A stretch of 64,000 nucleotides of DNA from Symbiodinium natans (taxonomy: Eukaryota > Sar > Dinophyceae > Suessiales > Symbiodiniaceae): positions 773,501 through 837,500 of the forward strand of contig CAJNDS010000957.1 of NCBI GenBank assembly GCA_905221605.1, given 5' to 3'. Under the pieces are notes generated by a model. That model saw only the letters and a program-made list of their open reading frames with translations, made no database searches and was not told the DNA's origin. The position numbers and the translations under genes were made by a program. Below, one piece after another: positions 57,301 to 64,000 of the stretch. Numbering within the stretch: the first letter of the stretch is position 1; every line of letters starts with the position of its first letter.

Positions 57301-60300
57301 TGGCCTGCACCCAAGAGCATCATGGACATGCAGTACTTAGGCCAGCTTGTTCTCGTGTTCTGCGCTGCAGTCTTGAAATGTCTATAGCACACTGAACTGC
57401 TGAGGTTGGCATCCTTGGGGCAATGCAGATCCCCGTGGTTGGCATGCAGCCGTTGCGGTCCGTCGAACAGCCTGGAACCCTAAAGCCTTTCAAAACTCGA
57501 GAGCAGATCCAGATGTCCATGGAGCCATTTCCCTGCGTACTCTACGGCGAATGCTGCGGTGCCCAAAGTTTTTTCCAGGCTTGGACCACTGATGGTCTTC
57601 GTGGGCTTCCAGGCCTGGCGGCCTGACAGAAGAACGCTTTAACAGAATGTTCCGCAATACCTGTATAATATAATACAATATGATATAAGCTAGTATAGTA
57701 TAGTATAAAATATATATATATATATATATATATTTCAAAAGTCTAGGTATGTAATTGGCTCCCGGGCATCTTTCCGCGACATAGGGTTTGTAACAAAGCC
57801 GTTCTGCTTGCGACAAGCAGTCCGCGACAAACCTCCGCGACAAGCCTCCGCGACAAGCCTTTGCGACAAGCCCCTTCTTGGAACTGCATGGATTTCGTAT
57901 CTCTTTTTCAAAACAGCCGCGACAAACCCCGCGACATACGTATGAAACAAGAGGGCGCGACATACGTATGTAACACAGGCGGGTGGCGGGACACCGCGAC
58001 ATACCCCTATTTAGAGCCACAGCCATATATGTGTGTGCATAATATATATATATATATATATAGCTATCTCTCTCTTTATATTTATATATCGCATATATAT
58101 ATATATGTATATATTTATATATGCTCACGCCCGCCCCGCCCTCCACCAATGATCCACCTCAACGAACAAAGGTCGATCTCACAAGAGGAGGAGATGTGAT
58201 CTAGTGGCTGAAACATCGACAGGGCGGATAAACACATATATTCGTAAAGCATCAGGCAAGGACAACTGGGGTTGGCTTGAAAAACATCGGTCATTTTTTA
58301 GTTGTGTGTTGAAACCACCGCCAGGATCAATATTTCCAAAAAGTTCTCAAAACAACGACCTAAATTTGAGAGTCTATGCCCCACCCCCCTCCCCCCCAGA
58401 TCCTAAAATATAGGTCTTCCGGAAGTGACTATTTTTGGAAAAAATCGATCCTGCTCGAGTTTTTTGGCCGCCTGGTGCTTCAAGAATTGTTGGAAGATTC
58501 GAGCCGGCTCGAATTTTCACAAAAACACCATCCTGCGCCTATGAGGCAGCTGCTGCCATGGATCCTGGATTCAGGTTTTCATGAAAATTCGATGGCCACA
58601 AATAAATTAACAAGTAAGTACGTAAATGAATAAATATGTATGAATATATATATATATATATGTATATATATCTAGAGACATGGATGGACTCTTAGACTCT
58701 TAGACCACTCGCTTGTCACACGTTCGCTCAGCACTTGGAAGGTTTTGGCATTCTGCGACTTCCAAAGGCGAAGGCAAGATCCAGAAGTTGCGAGAAGCCG
58801 TTGTCCCTGACCCAATTTAGACAGGCTCACCTTCCTCTAAGCACGAATAGCAGGCACAAGATGCAGGCCATGGAGTTCGCCATATTCCGTGCAAAGGTGG
58901 GGATTGTTTATGTTGATGATGTTGTTGCTTCAGACGAAAGGAGAAGGAGGGTGGGACGCAGTGAGAGTTCAAGCGCCTTTGCTTTTCCAAGTTCTCTATT
59001 GTGCATCTTCGGCGATGCCCAGTATGGAGCCCCGAAGAGGAAAGGCGTTAGAACTCGTCTGCTCTGCGAATGGGCCCAAGATGCCCAATATGCAACTTTG
59101 GAAGAATATGTGCATTTGAACGCGTGGGCTCTGCGCTATGCCTCGAGATGCCCAATAGGGAACTTCGAAGGGGAAAGGCTTTTGTACTCGTCTGCTCTGC
59201 GAATACGTGCGTTTGAAACGCGTGGGCTCTGCGATATGCCCCACGATGCCCAACAGGGAAAATCGAAGAAAAGATGCGTTAAAGCTCGCCTGCTCTGCGC
59301 AAAGCCAAAAAGAAAGGTGTTTGAACTCGTCTGCTCTACGACAGGCCCCCCAAGATGCCCAATAGGGAATTTCGAAGAGGAAAGGCGCTTGAATTCGTCT
59401 GCTCAGCGGGAAGCGCCACGATCCCCAACATGGAGATTCCAAGAGGAGAGGCGTTTGCATTCGTCTGCGCTTCGAAACGCCCCCCACGATGCCAGATGGG
59501 GAACTTCGAAGAGGCGTTTGAAATCCCCCAAATTATCGGCTCGAAGAGCAAAGGCGAGTGGGGGCCTGTCGCAGAGCAGACGAATTCAAATGCCTTTCCC
59601 CTTCGAAGTTTCAATTGGGCATCTTGGGGGGCCTTTCGCAGAGCAAACCAGTTAAACACATTTATTCTTCGATTTTCCATGTTGGGCAGCAAACGAGCTC
59701 AAACGCCTGTTCATCTCGAAGCTCCCTATCGGGTATCTTGGGGGGGGGCCTTCCGCAGGGCAAACAAATTCAAGCGACTTTCCTCCTCGAAGTTCCCTGT
59801 TGGGCACCTTGGGGGGCCTTCCGCAGAGCAGACGAGTCCAAACGCCGTTCCTCTTCGAAGCTCCCTATTGTGCATCTTGGGGGGCCTTTCGCAGAGCAGA
59901 CGAGCTTCCCTCTCCGAAGTCTCCTGTTGGGCATCTCGGGGGCTTTTTCGCAGAGCAGACGAGTTCAAAGGTCTTTCCTCTTCGAAGTTCCCTGTTGGGC
60001 ATCTTCCTCGGGGGCCTTTTTGAAGTTCCACATTGGTCATCTTGATCTTGGGGCCCTTTCTCAGAGCAGTCCAATTTCAACGGCCTGTCCTCCTTGAAGC
60101 TCACTGCTGGGCATCTTGGGGCTTTTCGCAGAGCAGACGAGTTTGAGCGGCTTTTCCATTTGAAGTTCGCTATATCGGGCGGCGTTTTCGCAGAGCTGAC
60201 GAGCTCAAAGGCCTTAACTCCTCGAAGTTCCCGATTGGGCATCTTGTAGCCCCAAGAAATACAGAAACACAGACATCAAGAAATACAGAAATAAAGAAGA

Positions 60301-63300
60301 AAAGAAATACAGAAATAAAGAAATAAAGAAAGACAAAATAAAGAAACAAAGAAATAAAGAAATAAAGAAGCAAATATAAAAAAAAAAAAAACAATGAAAT
60401 AAAGAAACAAAGAAACAAAGAAATAAAGAAATGAAGAAATAGAGAAATAGAGAAATAGAGACATAAAGATGCCCTCTCGGTCACCAATCGAGCTGCCTGG
60501 GGGCAAAGCCCCAGAGAGAAAGACAGAACAGGAAGAGAAAGGGAGGGGATTGTATGTCTGTGTTCACTCCAAACGAAGCCATGCATAATTTCTCACACAG
60601 ACTTGGATCGCTTGAGCACGCCCCTTGGGGCCCCTTCGGGGGCTATATGCAGAGGAGGGAAGGAAGCGGAGAAAATTCCCGAACACGAGACGGTGAGGGC
60701 GCGCCCTGCGTGCGGGTGTACTGCTTGCTCCTACCCGGCAAAGGATCAAGAAGAAGAGCAGAAGAAGAAATAATATTGACAATACAAAGGTGCTTTGCAG
60801 TGGGCCTGCCCTCAATACCTTTGGAAAGAAAGAGCTCCAGCACAGGTTGTTGCTTTGCTGATCGTTTCCACCATCGTCGTTTGTGCAGCCTTGTACCCGA
60901 CTGGGTGACCCGGCCAAGCAAGAGACGCATCAGAGACACGATTGTGAGAGCATAAGCATATACCCGTGTGTGTGTGTGTGTGTGTGCAATATATGTCCCG
61001 CGGCAGGTACTTTGGTCCGATCTCCTCCAGAATACGAGGGCTGCGCAACCCTTAAAGGAGAGAGTATTTTGTTTGTTTTTTTTAACATGTCATTTTTTCT
61101 TGCAGAGGTTTGTGAAGCACACGAAGACCGGCAACCCGCTAGTGGACTCTGTCGCCGAGCACCAGCCCGCTCGGGCCCCTTGAGGGCCAGCGCTTCCACC
61201 TGGGTCACAGCGTGTTCAGTGAGTGAGGTTCTCGGAAGCTGACTGCTGTTTTTGAGGCCAACCCCTCCATGTACGCCAGCTACCTGAACCTGCCACTGGA
61301 CTACGCAATGCTTGGTGGTTTTGTTTGCCAGGGCCTCGCATGCTTCGAACTCCCTCAGCTCAACGCTCGCTGTAACGGTGCTGTAATGCTTCAGGGTTGA
61401 AGAGGCCTTTGGCGCCGCAACAACGGCTTCCTGTTCCTGTGCCTCTACGGTTTCGTTGCGCAGCACTTCTCCGGCAAGATGTCCCGCACCGGGCCTCGGA
61501 AAGATCGGAGAGACTCGAGAAACGAAGGGGATTTGGAAGCTCAACAGAGCTCTGTGCGATCTGTTGGACTATAGTCTGAGTCCAAGTTTTTTTCCTTGTG
61601 CACTCAGGGCTGGTTCTCATCTGCGGGCCCATCGTCTCCGTTGCTTGCGGGATCTGGTGCGCCGCAAAGACCTGCAGTATAAATACTGTACCGTCTACTC
61701 TCGGCTTATGATTCGTCTTATCTCTACGATCATTTGAGTAACTTCGCTCGCATCCACAACATAAGCAGATGTAGGAGGGAGCATCGCTCAAGCGACCTGG
61801 TTTCTTTTGGTCCCAGGTGTGGCTTCATCTTAGACCAGTTGATCGAGCCCTTCCTCATCCTTCTGGGCAAAAAAGGCGAATGTCGGGGTGTCAGCATCGC
61901 AAGTCTAGTCAGTCGAGTTTGCTTGTTGCTACTCTCGTGCCCCCACGGATCTTGGGCACTACGTCTCCGCTATCGTCTACATCTAAATTGGTGCAGTGAA
62001 GCCGCAGTTCGAGCATGTAGGGCCCATGGCTCTGGGGATGGAGGAGATCTCATACTTCTCCGAGATAACAAAGTCTTCACCAACCCCAGAGACCATATAG
62101 TAGACTAGCGCACTGAAGGAATGTGCATTCCAGGAAGGGACACTGAGTACCTACTTAATGGTCGCATGGGTGTTCTGCACAGGATATACTCCGCCTGCCC
62201 CTGTCGAGGCCAGCGCGCCTTGGTGAAAAGCGGGGCATTCTGTTGAGAGGGATTAAGGGATTTGCGCATGCTGAATGTTCGGCCTGGGCGAAGCTACATT
62301 GGCGCCGGCTCCTTTATGTGACTGTCGCGTTGGCCAAGGGTATGTATGTCTCCATCCAACACAAGCAACATGCACAACAACAAATGGCCGCAGCTACAAA
62401 AATTGGAAATTCGTGCCATGCACTCAGCGTTGCGAGTTGCTTCAGGACACAAACAGCAAAAAGCCGCCTGAGAGCGGTAAGAGCGAGGCCAAAGGAAAGG
62501 CTGCTGCAAAGGACCCTTCGAGATCTGCCAGAAGATGCTTCGCCACTCGAACTTAGAGATACTCGTACCTTAAGCGGCTTCTGATCGAGCCTTCTCTGCG
62601 AGAGGACGGCGGCAAGGCGAAGAAAGCCCCCCCCAAGAAGGCCAGCTCGGCACCGGCGCGGCGCTGAGAGTGTGGAGCTCCTTTTTTAACAAAGCCTGTT
62701 GGAGCCCCTTCTTCGTATCCAAGAAGCTAGGGGTTTTCACCTCTTGTTACGCACAGCGCGCTTGATGATTGAGCCTGAGTTTGAGGTGGAGATCGACTGG
62801 AGCCTCGAGGAGCCCGGATCTGTTGTATTGTGTGTTGCACTCTCATCACCTCCCAGGAAAGGACGATCGATGCTCATCTTCTGAATCCCTTACAAATCTC
62901 AGCCAGCGTATGTGCTTGCCTTTTGCCTACATCAGCTGAGAGTGTTCGAGTCTCTGCGTGCTCCAGGAGTGGGAGGAGGACAAGCGGCCCGGCGGGGCCA
63001 ATCAGTTGCTGCGCATCTTCTCGGGCCAGTGACTCAGTGGGCCACGGCCAAGGTGTCCATCTTCATTGGGTCGGAGGCCCTTGTATCAACTACAAGACCT
63101 ACTCTCAAAGAGTGAGGGGGGGGAAGGAAGGAAGAGTCCAGAGGGCGGATTGTCATGCTAAAAATGACCGGCGCGACGGCTTCAACTGGTTCGCATTGTT
63201 TGTTTTTTGTGTTTTTGTGGCACTCCTTGCTGGATCTCTTCTGCTGAGGTCTCGTTTGGAAAGGTGAACTTGAGAAGAACTGGGCCGGATCCCCAATCCT

Positions 63301-63990
63301 ACGCCCTCCAGCATCCGATTGATGGTTAATCTGTGGAACCAGCAAACGTCTGCAGCTTTTGCCAAGGAAACCTGGACAGAGGTCCGGACCTACATGGCCC
63401 GCATCCCAGCTAGTGTTCGGCGGATCTGTGAATCTGCACTCATCCATATAATCCACGATAATCCACCTCTTCCATTTCAAGGCGAGGTGAGGCCGTAACG
63501 TGGAGCCTGTGACAGGACGGCAACGTGGGAGTCTTGGCTGGGCGTGCGGTCATCTCCGTGGTGGTGATCCTGTACGCCTGCCACCAAAACCTTCCTCTAG
63601 AGTCCTAGAGAGCTTACTGAGCTTACAGGCTCCACGATGCTCATGGCACGGAGCCCCGAAAGCTCAGCTGAGGCTGTGTACTTGAGCTCTCTGTCCGTGA
63701 AAATCCCGACCTTCGTCCGGCACTGTGACCAGGTTGCCAGGTGCCAGACTTAGCGACTGCCAAGAACGCAACAAAGTACCACGAAACAACATTGCAAGAT
63801 ATTGCAAGCCTCCGAGGTCATTGTCCAACCCTCAGGTGGTGTTCATGTCGCCTGTGCCCGAGCTCCTGAGGTGTCCGCACATCTTCTGGGGTTGCTTGCT
63901 GTTTTGACTGTTTTTAATCGTTCAGATCTCTGAAACCTCTCAGGCGTGACAGGCAGGGGAACACGTTTATCGTGGACGACTACCTGAAAG
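54357..63990 (+). CDS. STT3: Oligosaccharyltransferase catalytic subunit STT3 (3'-partial)
   Basis: STT3 transfers the lipid-linked glycan to Asn-X-Ser/Thr sites in the ER lumen. Exons: 54357-54397; 54447-54469 and 54600-54653 (IIHEFDPWFNYRAAEYLAEH; catalytic Asp in EFDP); 54723-54788 (WYDYESWYPLGRPIG); 54867-54909 (YPGMQMTAVWIWE); 54968 on; 55191-55228; 55414-55460 (VNDICCMIPPWFGS); 55668-55726; 55775-55834 (SVGGEFDNEAVAV); 56871-56896; 56954-56985 (AWGGYIFVIN); 57041-57092; 57273-57302; 57405-57469 (MQIPVVGMQPLRS); 60846-60904; 61007-61042; 61108-61168 (SVAEHQP, the EL5 motif with its Glu); 61405-61485; 61608-61650; 61817-61866; 62446-62511 and 62605-62655 (Lys-rich linker); 63540-63584 (membrane span); 63836-63859; 63957-63990 (FIVDDYLK). 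Phases agree at most joints. The WWDYG motif would lie beyond the window. A 3.4-kb intron (57470-60845) holds the repeats listed below. Confidence 0.93.
57117..57156 (+). repeat. (CAG/CAA)n trinucleotide tract in an STT3 intron
   Basis: CAACAGCAG-type repeat immediately downstream of the exon ending at 57092. It reads as poly-Gln if translated, but the splice model excludes it from the mature mRNA. Confidence 0.85.
57660..57735. repeat. AT-rich tract with (TA)n
   Basis: TATAATATAATACAATATG followed by about 13 TA dinucleotides, inside the long STT3 intron. Confidence 0.9.
57775..58010. repeat. Dispersed CGCGACA-type repeat cluster
   Basis: Some ten or more copies of CGCGACAAGCC, GCGACAAAC or CGCGACATACGTATG occur in 235 bp with irregular spacing, including two copies of CGACATACGTATG. 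It lies in the long STT3 intron, flanked on both sides by (TA)n tracts. One minus frame is open through the cluster and reads repeated CRGGLSRR-like words, but this is a consequence of the repeat. Confidence 0.8.
58038..58125. repeat. (TA)n tracts
   Basis: Several TATATATA runs interrupted by a CTCTCTCT stretch. Confidence 0.9.
58638..58673. repeat. (TA)n tract
   Basis: ATATATATATATATATGTATATATAT in the long STT3 intron, preceded by AAATAAATATG. Confidence 0.9.
59010..60246. repeat. Inverted (head-to-head) array of the satellite monomer family
   Basis: About eight diverged monomers (GGGAACTTCGAAG, CGTCTGCTCTGCGA, AAGATGCCCAATA) run forward from 59010 to about 59555. From about 59564 the reverse complement follows for about ten monomers (GCAGAGCAGACGA, CCTCTTCGAAGTTCCC, TGGGCATCTTGGGG). 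The monomer is about 65 bp, the same family as the 30.6-38.9 kb array but without the A/B dimer organisation. It lies within the 3.4-kb STT3 intron, so it would be transcribed and could fold into a long stem. Confidence 0.93.
60255..60470. repeat. Purine-rich (AAATAAAGA)n low-complexity tract
   Basis: AGAAATAAAGAAA-like words fill about 215 bp directly after the inverted array. The strand is almost pure purine with T; the minus strand reads as a Phe/Leu/Ser-rich pseudo-ORF. Confidence 0.9.
60966..60987 (+). repeat. (TG)n microsatellite in an STT3 intron
   Basis: Ten TG dinucleotides, 20 bases before the exon starting at 61007. Confidence 0.95.
62764..63470 (+). CDS. Unexplained coding-like exons within the STT3 gene
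   Basis: Between the Lys-rich linker and the next membrane span of STT3 lie exon-like frames that do not resemble the family: 62764-62820 (MIEPEFEVEIDWSLEEPG), 62968-63033 after CTCCAG|G (EWEEDKRPGGANQLLRIFSG) and about 63320-63420 (FAKETWTEVRTYMARIPAS). They are acidic or amphipathic with good codon use. They may be a lineage-specific insert of STT3 or exons of a second gene nested in an STT3 intron, as RPS13 is in COG3. No family was recognised. Confidence 0.4.
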
Positions 63991-64000
63991 GTGCGGTAGC

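Noticed and set aside
57490-58149. 219-codon minus ORF across (TA)n and CGCGACA repeats
   Set aside because: Tyr/Ile runs and repeated CRGGLSRR words are translations of simple repeats.
60170-60586. Minus-strand ORF rich in Phe/Leu resembling membrane spans
   Set aside because: It is the translation of the AAATAAAGA low-complexity tract.

Overview
This is a piece of a dinoflagellate nuclear genome, most likely Symbiodiniaceae or a close relative. The evidence is direct. Genes are split into many short exons. Nearly every intron ends AG with G as the first exon base. Donors are a mix of GT, GC and GA. All recognisable genes lie on the + strand. Simple repeats, homopolymer G tracts and an 8-kb satellite fill the space between exons. 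No prokaryotic operon, rRNA or tRNA was seen. Because exons are only 10-200 nt, long ATG-to-stop ORFs here are mostly accidental. Genes were found by reading conserved protein blocks across splice sites.

Layout. 0-7 kb: an unassigned exon, an EEP-superfamily phosphodiesterase (about 1.2-3.4 kb), unassigned exons, and a P-loop kinase of the zeta-toxin-like family (about 5.5-6.9 kb). 7-16.9 kb: scattered coding-like exons with no recognised family, G tracts, microsatellites and a telomere-like TTTAGGG-type block. 16.9-30.3 kb: COG3, subunit 3 of the conserved oligomeric Golgi complex. Its 5' exons (16.9-17.5 kb) are separated from the rest (23.7-30.3 kb) by a complete gene for ribosomal protein uS15 (RPS13, 20108-23663) on the same strand, a nested-gene arrangement. 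30.6-38.9 kb: a satellite of 134-bp units, each a dimer of related ~67-bp monomers. 39-43.7 kb: Pro/Ala-rich and other unassigned exons, then a membrane-anchored RING-finger gene. 44.5-45.7 kb: a protein with two degenerate LAGLIDADG motifs. 46-49.7 kb: repeats and little coding signal. 49.8-53.0 kb: a NIPA-like magnesium transporter family gene. 54.36 kb to the window end: STT3, the catalytic subunit of oligosaccharyltransferase, 3'-truncated by the window edge. One of its introns carries a head-to-head inverted array of the same satellite family.

Two genes serve the secretory pathway: STT3 (N-glycosylation in the ER) and COG3 (Golgi retrograde tethering). RPS13 is a core ribosomal gene. No operon-like logic links the genes; the shared property is one transcriptional direction, as is usual in dinoflagellates. 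The RPS13 model closes exactly: 11 exons, 456 nt, 151 codons plus stop, the family's usual length. That makes it the best internal standard for splice rules in this window.
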